In this document: in pieces, positions 1 to 8,853 of the stretch
How positions within the stretch are numbered: the stretch's first letter is position 1
How the letters are laid out: every line of letters begins with the position of its first letter
NCBI RefSeq assembly: GCF_019880365.1
Contig: NZ_CP082271.1
Location: 4,278,001 to 4,342,000 of the forward strand
Direction: 5' to 3'
Source: Pseudomonas sp. DNDY-54
Lineage (GTDB): Bacteria > Pseudomonadota > Gammaproteobacteria > Pseudomonadales > Pseudomonadaceae
DNA length: 64,000 bases
Translations under genes and position numbers: made by a program
Notes under the pieces: generated by a model
Databases searched by the model: none
What the model was told of the DNA's origin: nothing
What the model saw: only the letters and a program-made list of their open reading frames with translations

Positions 1-291
1 CGCGAGCGCCGGAGGGTGTGCCGTCTGGAAGAACAGGTTGTAGTAAGGCAGTTCACGCATCTGCTTTGTTGCCGCCTCGACCAGTTCCTCGCGGCCATAG
101 CCGAGGTTGACGCACCAGAGCCCCGCCATGGCGTCGAGGATCTTGTGACCTTCACTGTCCCACAGATAGACGCCTTCGCCCCGGGTGATGATGCGCGTGC
201 CCTTGGCATTCAGCGCCTTGAAATCAGTGAACGGCGGCAGGTGATGGTCGCGGCTCAGGGCTTGCCACTGCTGGGTTTGCGAATCGCTCAT
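1..291 (-). CDS. spuC: Putrescine--pyruvate aminotransferase, N-terminal part (cut by window edge)
   Basis: The first 97 codons of a class III (PLP) aminotransferase are read leftward from an ATG at 291, preceded by AGGTGACTG. The N-terminus shows the motif GVYLWDSEGHKILD followed by AMAGLWCVNLGYGRE, typical of the polyamine/omega-amino acid transaminases (SpuC, YgjG-like). SpuC transfers the amino group of putrescine to pyruvate, giving 4-aminobutyraldehyde and alanine. Its neighbours spuI, spuA and spuB are the partners known from P. aeruginosa, which supports the name. The PLP lysine lies outside the window, so the function rests on the N-terminus plus context. Confidence 0.85.
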   Translation of the reverse strand, partial: MSDSQTQQWQALSRDHHLPPFTDFKALNAKGTRIITRGEGVYLWDSEGHKILDAMAGLWCVNLGYGREELVEAATKQMRELPYYNLFFQTAHPPALA

Positions 292-491
292 CAGTCACCT
301 CTTGATAAAATTCATGCATGTTTGGTGGATGAAAACAGCGTCATCCACCCTACGGCCCATCCATCCAAAGCCTCGTCCAACGTTGGTGGATCACGCTTCA
401 TCGATCCACCGGGTGGCGCTCCACCGGGTAGCGTCCCACCGAACAGAGCCATGGTGGATGAAAAGAGCGCCATCCACCCTACGGCTTTTCT
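292..491. repeat. Intergenic palindromic repeats of the GGTGGAT...ATCCACC type
   Basis: The spacer between spuC and the spuI-like gene contains two copies of a short inverted repeat (GGTGGATGAAAA, about 5 bases, then CATCCACCCTACGG) and a related GGTGGATCA/GATCCACC palindrome. Close relatives stand in tandem at 25283-25605, and a variant is at 32221-32281. They look like REP-like dispersed intergenic repeats. No coding potential is supported here. Confidence 0.7.
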
Positions 492-1850
492 TTACACCGA
501 GAGCATCAGGAACTCCCGTTCCCAGGAACTGATGACCCGATGGTAGTTCTCCTGCTCGGCGCGCTTGACCGCGACATAGCCGGTGATGAATTTCGGGCTC
601 AGGTACTTTTCCAGCTGCCGGCAGTTTTCCATCCGCTCCAGCGCCGCCTCCAGCGTAAGCGGCAGGCGCAGGTTCCGGCGCTCGTAGCCGCGACCCTTGA
701 CCGGCTGGCTCGGCGTCAGCTCCTCGACCATGCCGATATAACCGCAGAGCAGGCTGGCGGCGATGGCCAGGTACGGGTTGGCATCGGCGCCCGGAAGACG
801 ATTCTCGACCCGGCGGTTCTGCGGATCCGAGTCCGGCACGCGCAGGCCCACGGTGCGGTTTTCTTCACCCCACTCCACGTTGACCGGCGCCGAGGTGTCC
901 GGCAGGAAGCGGCGGAACGAATTAACGTTGGGCGCGAACAGCGGCAGCAGCTCGGGGATGTACTTCTGCAGCCCGCCCACGTGATACAGAAACAGCTGGC
1001 TCATGGTGCCGTCGCTGTTGGAGAAGATATTGCGCCCGGTTTCCAGGTCCACCACGCTCTGGTGCAGGTGCATGGCGCTGCCCGGCTCGCCCGTCATGGG
1101 TTTGGCCATGAAGGTGGCGGCGACGTTGTGCTTGAGCGCCGCCTCGCGCATGGTGCGTTTGAACACCAGGATCTGATCGGCTAGGTGCAGCGCCTCGCCA
1201 TGACGGAAGTTGATTTCCATCTGCGCGGTGCCTTCCTCATGGATCAGCGTGTCCAGGTCCAGCCCCTGGGCCTCGCACCAGTCGTACATGTCCTCGAACA
1301 GCGGGTCGAACTCGTTGGCAGCGTCGATGGAAAACGACTGCCGCCCCGTCTCCTGGCGGCCCGAGCGCCCTATCGGCGGCTGAAACGGCAGGTCAGGATC
1401 TTCGCAGCGCTTGGTCAGGTAGAACTCCATCTCCGGCGCAACGATGGGTTGCCAGCCCTTGTCGGCATACATCTTGAGCACGCGCTTCAAGATGTTGCGT
1501 GGCGAAATCTCGATGGGGTTGCCCATCTTGTCGTAGGTGTCGTGAATTACTTGGGCGGTGGGCTCGATGGCCCAGGGCACCAGAAACACGGCATCGGGAT
1601 CGGGACGGCAGAACATGTCGATGTCCGCCGGGTCGAGCAGCTCGTAATAGATGTCATCTTCGACGTAGTCCCCGGTGACGGTCTGCAGGAGCACGCTTTC
1701 CGGCAGGCGCATGCCCTTTTCGTCGAGGAACTTGTTGGTGGGAGAAATCTTGCCGCGGGCAATGCCAGTCAGGTCGCTGATCAGGCATTCCACCTCGGTA
1801 ATCTTGCGTTCTTTCAGCCAGCCGGTGAGCTGGTCGAGCTTGCTGGACAT
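492..1850 (-). CDS. spuI: Gamma-glutamylputrescine synthetase (glutamine synthetase family), SpuI-like
   Basis: A 452-residue glutamine-synthetase-fold protein. It has the beta-grasp N-terminus (VECLISDLTGIARGK) and the catalytic domain with AMHLHQSVVD, NSFRRFLPD and GLRVPDSDPQNRR, which bind ATP and glutamate. These GS-like ligases (PuuA/SpuI/SpuB) attach gamma-glutamate to putrescine or related amines instead of ammonia, the entry step of the gamma-glutamylated putrescine pathway. The length matches the family (about 450). It sits between spuC and spuA on the same strand, so co-transcription is likely. The second GS-like gene (2894-4270) is a paralogue. Which polyamine each prefers cannot be read from sequence. 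Confidence 0.85.
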   Translation of the reverse strand: MSSKLDQLTGWLKERKITEVECLISDLTGIARGKISPTNKFLDEKGMRLPESVLLQTVTGDYVEDDIYYELLDPADIDMFCRPDPDAVFLVPWAIEPTAQVIHDTYDKMGNPIEISPRNILKRVLKMYADKGWQPIVAPEMEFYLTKRCEDPDLPFQPPIGRSGRQETGRQSFSIDAANEFDPLFEDMYDWCEAQGLDLDTLIHEEGTAQMEINFRHGEALHLADQILVFKRTMREAALKHNVAATFMAKPMTGEPGSAMHLHQSVVDLETGRNIFSNSDGTMSQLFLYHVGGLQKYIPELLPLFAPNVNSFRRFLPDTSAPVNVEWGEENRTVGLRVPDSDPQNRRVENRLPGADANPYLAIAASLLCGYIGMVEELTPSQPVKGRGYERRNLRLPLTLEAALERMENCRQLEKYLSPKFITGYVAVKRAEQENYHRVISSWEREFLMLSV

Positions 1851-1895
1851 AACGACCTCAGAAATTAATGAAACGAGCGCCGTGCCGGCCCGCGC

Positions 1896-2642
1896 TCAGC
1901 GCCGTCCTGCGCGTTCCTGGCAAGCGCGAGCAAAGCCCTCGAACAATGCCAGGTAGTAAGGGTGCTCATGCACCTTCCACTCCGGATGCCACTGCACGCC
2001 AAGGGCGAAGCTGCGCGCACCCTCGACGGAAAACGCTTCGATCAACCCGTCCGGCGCCAGCGCCTCGATGCGCAGGCCATGGCCAAGCCGCTCCACGCCC
2101 TGACCGTGCACTGAATTGACCTCAATCTGAGTGGGAAGACCGATCTGTTCGAATAAGCCACCGGGCTGAACATGCACCGGATGACTGAGGCCGTACTGCA
2201 CCTCGACCGGATCGTCCGCTCGCTCGCGGTGATCGGCGAAGGGACCGGCTTCATGAACCTTCTGATGCAAGCTGCCGCCAAAGGCGACGTTCATTTCCTG
2301 AAAGCCACGACACACGCCAAACACCGGTATGCCGGTCTCTACCGCGGCGCGGATCAAAGGAAGTGTCAGCTGATCACGCGACGGGTCATGGGGCGTGCCT
2401 TCGGCACTGGCGGGACCGCCGTAATGATGCGGCTCGACATTGGACGGCGAGCCGGTAAAGAGCAGGCCGTCTACGCTATCAAGGAGTGCAGCGGGATCAA
2501 TCAGGTCGCCGAGCGCCGGGATGACCAGCGGCATACCGGCTACAGCCGCCGCGCGCAGGTACTTGTCGCCGGCGATGTGGAAACTGTGGTGGCCGATCTG
2601 CCTGGTACAGGCCGAAACGCCGATCAATGGCACGCGAGGCAT
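1896..2642 (-). CDS. spuA: Gamma-glutamyl-gamma-aminobutyrate hydrolase (class I glutamine amidotransferase-like)
   Basis: A protein of 248 residues if started at the ATG at 2642 (MPRVPLIGVSACTR). The reading frame is open further upstream, but those residues are not family-like. The catalytic cysteine lies in VFGVCRGFQEMNVAFGG and the His/Glu pair in VQWHPEWK, the triad of the PuuD/SpuA peptidase C26 family. The enzyme releases glutamate from gamma-glutamyl-GABA in the cytoplasm, completing the gamma-glutamylated branch of putrescine use. It reads leftward toward spuI with a 45-bp gap and is divergent from the spuB-like gene, so a shared 251-bp control region is likely. Confidence 0.88.
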   Translation of the reverse strand: MPRVPLIGVSACTRQIGHHSFHIAGDKYLRAAAVAGMPLVIPALGDLIDPAALLDSVDGLLFTGSPSNVEPHHYGGPASAEGTPHDPSRDQLTLPLIRAAVETGIPVFGVCRGFQEMNVAFGGSLHQKVHEAGPFADHRERADDPVEVQYGLSHPVHVQPGGLFEQIGLPTQIEVNSVHGQGVERLGHGLRIEALAPDGLIEAFSVEGARSFALGVQWHPEWKVHEHPYYLALFEGFARACQERAGRR

Positions 2643-2893
2643 GGGATACTCGTCTTTTCGGATGGGGCTCGTCGGAGAGTAGTCTTGTTCATTTTTATAG
2701 ACAATAGCCGAGCAATCCTGCTTCGGAAAGCGCTGCCAGCGCAGGGGGAAATTTTCCGCAATTGCCCCAAAACCGCCCAGCGTGGGCCTTGACGGGGCAC
2801 TTCGGGGCGCTATTGACAGCGACAAGGCTTTTCGATTGACTCCAAGACACGCTGTTTGATGATTGAAATTTTTAACAATTAAGGTGCTTCATC

Positions 2894-4270
2894 ATGCTTC
2901 CGCCGCCGCGTGCCGTTCAGCTCAACGAAGCGAACGCATTTCTCAAGGAACACCCGGAGGTCCAGTACGTCGACCTGCTGATTGCAGACATGAACGGGGT
3001 CGTCCGGGGCAAGCGCATCGAGCGCGCCAGCCTGCACAAGGTGTATGAAAAAGGCATCAACCTCCCCGCCTCGCTGTTTGCCCTCGACATCAATGGCATC
3101 ACCGTGGAGAGCACTGGCCTGGGCATGGACATCGGCGACTCGGACCGAACTTGCTTCCCGATTCCGAACACCCTGAGCAACGAACCCTGGCAGAAGCGCC
3201 CCACCGCGCAATTGCTGATGACGATGCATGAACGTGACGGCTCGCCCTTCTTTGCGGACCCGCGTGAAGTGCTGCGCCAGGTGGTGAGCAAGTTCGACGA
3301 GCTGGGTCTGACCATCTGCGCTGCGTTCGAGCTGGAGTTCTACCTGATCGACCAGGAAAACGTTAATGGTCGCCCGCAACCCCCGCGCTCACCGATCTCC
3401 GGCAAGCGCCCGCACTCCACTCAGGTTTACCTGATCGATGACCTCGACGAGTATGTCGACTGCCTGCAGGACATCCTCGAGGGTGCCAAAGAGCAGGGCA
3501 TACCCGCCGACGCCATCGTCAAGGAAAGCGCCCCGGCGCAATTCGAGGTTAACCTCCATCACGTCGCGGACCCGATCAAGGCGTGTGACTACGCGGTACT
3601 GCTCAAGCGACTGATCAAGAACATCGCCTACGACCATGAGATGGACACCACCTTCATGGCCAAACCCTACCCGGGCCAGGCGGGTAACGGCTTGCACGTG
3701 CACATCTCGCTGCTCGACAAGAACGGCAACAACATTTTCGCCACGGACAAACCGCTGGAAAGCGAAACGCTGCGCCATGCCATCGGCGGGATTCAGCAGA
3801 CCATGGCCGCCTCCATGGCGTTCCTCTGTCCGAACGTGAACTCTTATCGACGTTTCGGCGCGCAGTTTTACGTGCCTAACGCACCCTGCTGGGGCCTGGA
3901 CAATCGCACTGTGGCCCTGCGCGTGCCGACGGAGAGCTCGGACTCCGTGCGCATCGAGCACCGCGTTGCGGGCGCGGATGCCAACCCTTACCTGCTGCTG
4001 GCAGGGGTTCTCGCGGGCATTCACCACGGGTTGACCAACAAGATTGCTCCGGACGAGCCCATTGAGGGCAACTCCTATGAGCAGGTCGAGCAGAGCCTGC
4101 CGACCAACCTGCGCGATGCCCTGCGCGAGCTGGATGACAGCGAAATCATGGCGCGATACATCGACTCCACGTACATCGACATTTTCGTCGCCTGTAAGGA
4201 AAGCGAGCTGGCCGAGTTCGAGCACTCGATTTCCGATTTGGAATACAACTGGTATTTGCACACGGTCTGA
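2894..4270 (+). CDS. spuB: Gamma-glutamylpolyamine synthetase (glutamine synthetase family), SpuB-like
   Basis: A 458-residue GS-family ligase. N-terminal beta-grasp segment VDLLIADMNGVVRGKRIE. Catalytic motifs GLHVHISLLDKNGNN (metal/ATP site), NSYRRFGAQFYVPNAPCWG and VALRVPTESSDSVRIEHR. It is divergent from spuA, as in the P. aeruginosa spu locus. AAGGTGCTTC precedes the ATG as a modest ribosome-binding site. The ATG at 2894 fits the usual start of the family (a short leader, then LNEANAFLKEHPE). Likely role: glutamylation of putrescine, cadaverine or another diamine. Identity with one exact PAO1 gene is inferred from neighbourhood and length. Confidence 0.85.
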   Translation: MLPPPRAVQLNEANAFLKEHPEVQYVDLLIADMNGVVRGKRIERASLHKVYEKGINLPASLFALDINGITVESTGLGMDIGDSDRTCFPIPNTLSNEPWQKRPTAQLLMTMHERDGSPFFADPREVLRQVVSKFDELGLTICAAFELEFYLIDQENVNGRPQPPRSPISGKRPHSTQVYLIDDLDEYVDCLQDILEGAKEQGIPADAIVKESAPAQFEVNLHHVADPIKACDYAVLLKRLIKNIAYDHEMDTTFMAKPYPGQAGNGLHVHISLLDKNGNNIFATDKPLESETLRHAIGGIQQTMAASMAFLCPNVNSYRRFGAQFYVPNAPCWGLDNRTVALRVPTESSDSVRIEHRVAGADANPYLLLAGVLAGIHHGLTNKIAPDEPIEGNSYEQVEQSLPTNLRDALRELDDSEIMARYIDSTYIDIFVACKESELAEFEHSISDLEYNWYLHTV

Positions 4271-4611
4271 CGGGTAACCCGGTTGCGTTGGGCCTGCCCG
4301 CGCAACCGTCGGCTATCGCGAGACGTCACACCTGGTTTGCCGTGCGGTCCCTATCAGCGATTCCTCTATCCGGCTGATTGCCACGAAGCCCCCGGGTGGC
4401 TTCCAATACCCATCCATGACAACCGCCGCCCACCAGCACGATGATTGACGCCTCGCACCGGCCCGTTTTTCGCCGGCCATTTGTCGGTGTTCAGGTCAGC
4501 CGCGGGCCTCGTTGCGCGGAATGCTGTTCGCCGCGGTCAGATGTCCGCCAACTGATGAAACGCCGCCGCATTCGGCGGCCTTGAGATTGCCGTTCCTTCG
4601 CAGGTAAAACG
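4271..4611. other. Intergenic region spuB-aguA
   Basis: A non-coding gap of 341 bp. A GGTTGCG...CGCAACC inverted repeat at about 4280-4306, just after spuB, could form a hairpin but has no T-tract. A GCCGCATTCGGCGGC hairpin lies about 45 bp before aguA. No convincing promoter or small ORF was seen. Confidence 0.4.
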
Positions 4612-5727
4612 ATGACCACCCTGACCACCGCCCCACGTGCTGACGATTTCCACATGCCCGCCGAGTGGGCGCCGCATAGCCAGACCTGGATGGTCTGGCC
4701 GCAACGACCGGACAACTGGCGTAATCAGGGCACGCCGGCACAGGCGGCATTCACAGCGGTGGCCAAGGCCATCGCACGCTTCGAGCCGGTTACGGTTTGC
4801 GTCACCGCCGAGCATTACGTAGCGGCACGGGCGCAATTGGACGATCCGCGCATCCGCCTGGTCGAGATCAGCAGCGACGACGCCTGGGTACGCGATACCG
4901 GTCCGACGTTCGTGATCAACGGCAAGGGTGGCTTGCGCGGCGTAGATTGGACGTTCAACGCCTGGGGCGGGTTAGAGGGCGGCCTCTATGAAGACTGGCA
5001 GCGCGACGACGAAGTGGCCCGCAAGATTCTCGAAATCGAGCGCTGCGATCGCTACCGCACCGAGGGCTTCGTGCTTGAAGGCGGATCTATTCATGTTGAC
5101 GGTGAAGGCACCCTGATCACCACAGAGGAATGCCTGCTCAACCGTAATCGCAACCCGAATCTGTCCCGTGAAGACATCGAAAAGGTGCTGGCCGATTACC
5201 TCGCGATCGACAAGGTGATCTGGCTGCCGCACGGCCTCTACAACGATGAAACAGACGGTCACGTCGACAACTTCTGCTGTTTCGTTCGTCCGGGCGAAGT
5301 GCTGCTGGCCTGGACCGATGACCGCGACAATCCCAATTTCGAACGCTGCCAGGCCGCGATGCAGGTATTGGAACAATCGCGTGATGCCTGGGATCGCCAG
5401 CTGGTGGTGCACAAGATGCCAATCCCCGGGCCTTTGCACGCCACTGAAGAGGAATGCGCCGGGGTCGTTCCACTGATTGGCAGCCAACCTCGCGATCCGT
5501 CGATTCGACTGGCCGGCAGCTACGTGAACTTCCTGATCGTGAACGGCGGCATCATCGCGCCCTCATTCGACGATCCCCTCGACGCGGAAGCCGAGGCGAT
5601 CCTCAGCCGGCTGTTTCCTCAGCATCAGGTGGTCATGGTGCCGGGGCGTGAAATTCTGCTCGGCGGCGGCAATATCCACTGCATCACCCAACAGCAGCCT
5701 GCCGCATCGAGCCGCGCCACGGCGTAG
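4612..5727 (+). CDS. aguA: Agmatine deiminase
   Basis: A 371-residue guanidino-group-modifying enzyme of the peptidyl-arginine deiminase-like family; P. aeruginosa AguA is of similar length. It hydrolyses agmatine to N-carbamoylputrescine and ammonia. Visible motifs: DDAWVRDTGPTFV (substrate Asp), VLEGGSIHVDGEGT, ETDGHVDNFCCF (general His/Asp) and the C-terminal nucleophile in GGGNIHCITQQQP. GCAGGTAAAACG precedes the ATG. aguB (N-carbamoylputrescine amidohydrolase), its usual partner, is not visible next to it. The product would feed putrescine into the spu genes upstream. Confidence 0.95.
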   Translation: MTTLTTAPRADDFHMPAEWAPHSQTWMVWPQRPDNWRNQGTPAQAAFTAVAKAIARFEPVTVCVTAEHYVAARAQLDDPRIRLVEISSDDAWVRDTGPTFVINGKGGLRGVDWTFNAWGGLEGGLYEDWQRDDEVARKILEIERCDRYRTEGFVLEGGSIHVDGEGTLITTEECLLNRNRNPNLSREDIEKVLADYLAIDKVIWLPHGLYNDETDGHVDNFCCFVRPGEVLLAWTDDRDNPNFERCQAAMQVLEQSRDAWDRQLVVHKMPIPGPLHATEEECAGVVPLIGSQPRDPSIRLAGSYVNFLIVNGGIIAPSFDDPLDAEAEAILSRLFPQHQVVMVPGREILLGGGNIHCITQQQPAASSRATA

Positions 5728-5751
5728 CAATCACCATGGGAGTCGCCAGCC

Positions 5752-6426
5752 ATGCGTTTTGGAGCCTTTCTACTGTGTGTGCTGCTGGCGCCCTCGGTGC
5801 AGGCCATCGAGCCCTATTCGTGCCGCAACGGCTTCTTTCCGGCATTTGCCGGCGAGGTGCGTCACGCTGAGGTGGTCACCGGCGCCGGCGAGCGGGTGCA
5901 TTTCAGGGACGATGCTGCTGGCTGCCCCGACGCGCCGTCCTGCCAGCAAAAGGCCTACCTCGTGGAGGGCGACACGCTCCTGGTCGGTAATCAGGCGGAC
6001 GGCTGGGCCTGCGTCTGGTACTTCGCCGAAAAGCGGGAGTTCGTTGGCTGGGTGCCGGCCAACAATATCGACATCGAAGCCTCACACACGCCTACGGCCG
6101 ACGACTGGATCGGCCGCTGGGTGCCGATTGCGGGCGGCAACAGCATCGTCATCGCGCGTCCATCATCCGGCGACGCACTGGCTGTCGAAGGCGAGGCCAT
6201 TTGGCAGGGCGGGCTCAACAGCGCTGGGGAGCGGGTCGTGCACCTTGGCGCCTTTGCCGGCAAGGGGCAGCCCGCAGGCGATTTGCTAAAGATTGCCGAA
6301 GGCGATGACGACTACGACTGCCGCGTCACTCTGCAATACGTGGCCGGCAACCTGGTCGTCACCGACAACAGCCACTGCGGCGGGATGAACGTGCGTTTCG
6401 ACGACGTGTACCGTAGAGCGCCCTGA
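5752..6426 (+). CDS. Secreted protein of unknown function, SH3-like
   Basis: A 224-residue protein with a clear Sec signal peptide (MRFGAFLLCVLLAPSVQA, cleavage after QA), so periplasmic or secreted. Several cysteines after cleavage (YSCRNG, AAGCPDAPSCQQ, WACVWYF, DYDCRVT, SHCGGMN) suggest disulphides. The middle segment (GDTLLVGNQADGWACVWYF...REFVGWVPANNI) resembles a bacterial SH3 fold, which often binds cell wall. It starts 24 bp after aguA, so it may share that transcript, although no functional link is obvious. I do not recognise a named family. Confidence 0.6.
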   Translation: MRFGAFLLCVLLAPSVQAIEPYSCRNGFFPAFAGEVRHAEVVTGAGERVHFRDDAAGCPDAPSCQQKAYLVEGDTLLVGNQADGWACVWYFAEKREFVGWVPANNIDIEASHTPTADDWIGRWVPIAGGNSIVIARPSSGDALAVEGEAIWQGGLNSAGERVVHLGAFAGKGQPAGDLLKIAEGDDDYDCRVTLQYVAGNLVVTDNSHCGGMNVRFDDVYRRAP

Positions 6427-6560
6427 ACACTTAAGCGCGCCTTCCCTTGCTTGAAGCGCAGCCGTTTTGGTCTAGAATTCAGGTCTTCAACGGGTTCGCG
6501 GGCCACCACCGCGACCACCCGACCTGATCACTTATCCACCAAAACAGGAAACCAGCTGCT

Positions 6561-7160
6561 GTGCTGACGCCCCGCTCTACCCTACCGGCTTTGCTGGTCC
6601 TTGCGCTTGCAACCAGTGGCTGCGATGACGAAGGCGACCCCGGTTCTGATCCCAGTGCGGGATACGTTCCACCCACCCTCGAGCAGCTCCCCGACTGCAA
6701 CCAGATCGCCGCAACGCTTGGCCCCATGGTCGAAGGCCTGGTGCTGGTCGACGAAGAAGACGGCGGCCGTTATGACAATGTAAGTGTCTACGGCATTGGC
6801 TGCACATGGCTATCCCAGGAAACGCAGTCCGGCAATGCGTTCGAGGTGGTCAAAGGCGGCAGCATGGCTATTGGAATCACCATCGACCAGGAACCCCAGG
6901 ACGCCACGCTGCTTCGACAGATGGGCATGGTGTATGACGATCACAGAGTCGAGGAAATCGGTGGATTCGTGGTGGACCTGAGCAAGCAGATGGACCCCGC
7001 TGCGCAGCTGGGCATCATCGGCCCGCAGGTGGTCGTCGGCAGAGTCACCGTTACCACTGCGGCGGGCGGTATCGTTTTGCAGAAGGTCGAGAGCATGCAG
7101 GGCATTACCAACGACCAGGCAATCGAAGGTGCGGTGGCCGTTCACAATATGCTTCGTTGA
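6561..7160 (+). CDS. Putative lipoprotein of unknown function
   Basis: A 199-residue protein starting at GTG (6561), with AGGAA about 11 bases upstream. The N-terminus (PALLVLALATSGC) ends in a lipobox with Cys at residue 20, so it should be lipid-anchored, probably in the outer membrane. The mature part opens with an acidic stretch (DDEGDPGSDPS) and is otherwise a compact soluble domain with a few aromatic residues. No known domain was recognised. A secreted neighbour follows on the same strand 100 bp downstream; the two may be expressed together. Confidence 0.6.
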   Translation: MLTPRSTLPALLVLALATSGCDDEGDPGSDPSAGYVPPTLEQLPDCNQIAATLGPMVEGLVLVDEEDGGRYDNVSVYGIGCTWLSQETQSGNAFEVVKGGSMAIGITIDQEPQDATLLRQMGMVYDDHRVEEIGGFVVDLSKQMDPAAQLGIIGPQVVVGRVTVTTAAGGIVLQKVESMQGITNDQAIEGAVAVHNMLR

Positions 7161-7260
7161 GGGCTGTAAACCGACGTGGCACAACGATGAACACATCAAG
7201 CGCTTAGCCGGCGCAGCGAATCATTCAACGCAGAACAGACATTCAACAGAAGGAGCAAAC

Positions 7261-7644
7261 ATGTCTTTAGCAACCGGTCTGCAGCGGCTGTCCATGGCGA
7301 GCGCAATGATGCTGGTCAGCCTCGGTGCACAGGCTCAGGACCCGAACCCAGAGATGATGATGTCCAACATGCATACGCAGCTGGCCAATTTCGGCGGCGC
7401 TATGCACACAACGGCCAAGGTCTGCGGAGAGTCGTCAGACGAACAGCTGGCTGAGCAAAAAGAGAAGCAAAGAGCCCTGTCGATCCAAAACGGTATGGAC
7501 GCGGCCGCTTTTGACAAAGCCTTCAACGCCGGTGCAAGCGAGGCGAAGGCAAAATGGGCAAGCATCCCGGCCTCCGAACATCAGGCCAAATGCGATGAGT
7601 TCAAGCAAGAGATGGAAGCGTTAGGCCAGCAGTTCATGCAGTGA
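7261..7644 (+). CDS. Small secreted protein of unknown function
   Basis: A 127-residue protein starting at the ATG at 7261, preceded by a good AAGGAG Shine-Dalgarno; the longer open frame upstream has no such signal. The signal peptide (LSMASAMMLVSLGAQAQ) predicts export. The mature region is helical and charged, with Cys residues in AKVCGESSDEQ and QAKCDEFKQE that could form one disulphide. The family is not recognised. Confidence 0.6.
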   Translation: MSLATGLQRLSMASAMMLVSLGAQAQDPNPEMMMSNMHTQLANFGGAMHTTAKVCGESSDEQLAEQKEKQRALSIQNGMDAAAFDKAFNAGASEAKAKWASIPASEHQAKCDEFKQEMEALGQQFMQ

Positions 7645-7650
7645 CAGCGC

Positions 7651-7682
7651 TCGCGGCCGACGGCATAGGCCATCGGCCGCGA
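7651..7682. terminator. Bidirectional hairpin between convergent genes
   Basis: TCGCGGCCGA and TCGGCCGCGA form a perfect 10-bp stem with a 12-base loop, between the stop of the small secreted protein (7644) and the stop of the diguanylate cyclase (7714). There is no T-tract, so termination strength is uncertain. Confidence 0.5.
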
Positions 7683-7713
7683 CGAGGCGCGACCCACGGG
7701 GCCAGGGCGCCAC

Positions 7714-8712
7714 TCAGGACACGATGACCTGGTTCTTGCCCAGACGCTTGGCGGTGTACATCGCCGCATCTGCCCGGGCGAACAGTGCGCTCAGGTCAGG
7801 ATCGCTGGCTCTCAGGTAGGTCACGCCCAGGCTGATGGTGACACCAAAACGCTGTCCATCGGGGCTGGTGAAGACCAGACGCTGAATCTCGCGCTGCAAG
7901 CGTTCGGCGATCTGCTCGGCGAGATCGGGCTGGCAACCCGGCAACAGCAGGGCAAATTCTTCGCCGCCGATGCGGCCAAACAGATCCCCGCGACGCAGCA
8001 CCGATGAACCGCACTGGGCCACGCGCTGCAATACCTGATCGCCCATCTGATGACCGTGGGTATCGTTGATCCGCTTGAAGTCATCGATGTCCAGCAGCTG
8101 GAACGCCATCGGCGTGGCGTACTGCCGCGCCAGATCGAATTCGCGCTGGGCGCACTCGAAGAAATAGCGACGGTTGCTGCTCTGCGTCAGCACATCAATG
8201 GTGGCCAGCCGCTGCAGCTCACCCTCGAGCTGCTTCTTTTCCGTAATGTCTTCGGCGATGCCGACGATGATCGGCCCGCGCGCGCTGTCGGCACTGTGGG
8301 CGATGAAGCACTTGTCGCTCAGCCAACGCAGCTGCCCGTCGGCACGGATGATGCGGTACTCGCGCTCTTCAACGGCGCCTTTGTCCAGCACCTCGAGCAT
8401 GGTCTGTTGCGCGTACTCCAGATCGTCCGGGTAGATGCTGTTGCGCCACTCCCCATAATCGGCCAGCAACAAGGCGGCTGAGCGACCGAACACCTGCTCG
8501 TACGCCGGGCTGACGTAAATCATCTGTTGCGCCTGCCAATCGAACGCCCACAGCACCGCATTCACAGCACCCATCAACGTGCTGAACAGCTGCTCGCGCT
8601 CGCTCAGTCGTTCGACCTCGGCGCGGGCATGCATCAGTGCCAGAAGTGTTTGCGCCTCGGTCGGCGGAAGGATGCCGACCCCCTTTTCGCTTCGCTGCTT
8701 CACCAGACTCAT
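7714..8712 (-). CDS. PAS-domain diguanylate cyclase
   Basis: A 332-residue protein with an N-terminal coiled region (about 20-45), one PAS domain (about 45-165, ending in GIAEDITEKKQLEGE) and a C-terminal GGDEF domain (about 170-330). The active site is GGEEF (RIGGEEFALLLPG). The product-inhibition I-site RRGD lies five residues before it, so the cyclase should be active and feedback-regulated. It makes c-di-GMP from two GTP. No membrane segments, so it is a cytosolic sensor. It lies between two unrelated transcription units; a c-di-GMP link to the 10-25 kb locus is possible but not shown. Confidence 0.9.
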   Translation of the reverse strand: MSLVKQRSEKGVGILPPTEAQTLLALMHARAEVERLSEREQLFSTLMGAVNAVLWAFDWQAQQMIYVSPAYEQVFGRSAALLLADYGEWRNSIYPDDLEYAQQTMLEVLDKGAVEEREYRIIRADGQLRWLSDKCFIAHSADSARGPIIVGIAEDITEKKQLEGELQRLATIDVLTQSSNRRYFFECAQREFDLARQYATPMAFQLLDIDDFKRINDTHGHQMGDQVLQRVAQCGSSVLRRGDLFGRIGGEEFALLLPGCQPDLAEQIAERLQREIQRLVFTSPDGQRFGVTISLGVTYLRASDPDLSALFARADAAMYTAKRLGKNQVIVS

Positions 8713-8853
8713 ACCTGCGTTCCAAAAATGGCGTCAGGCACCGGCGGAGACCCGCTGAGTAGCTGTCGCAATAACACCAGAATGCAGTTCAGAGAGTGGC
8801 GATCGAGCAAAGTTCCGAACGGCTCCTATAGCCCGAATCCTGCCGATCAAAGG

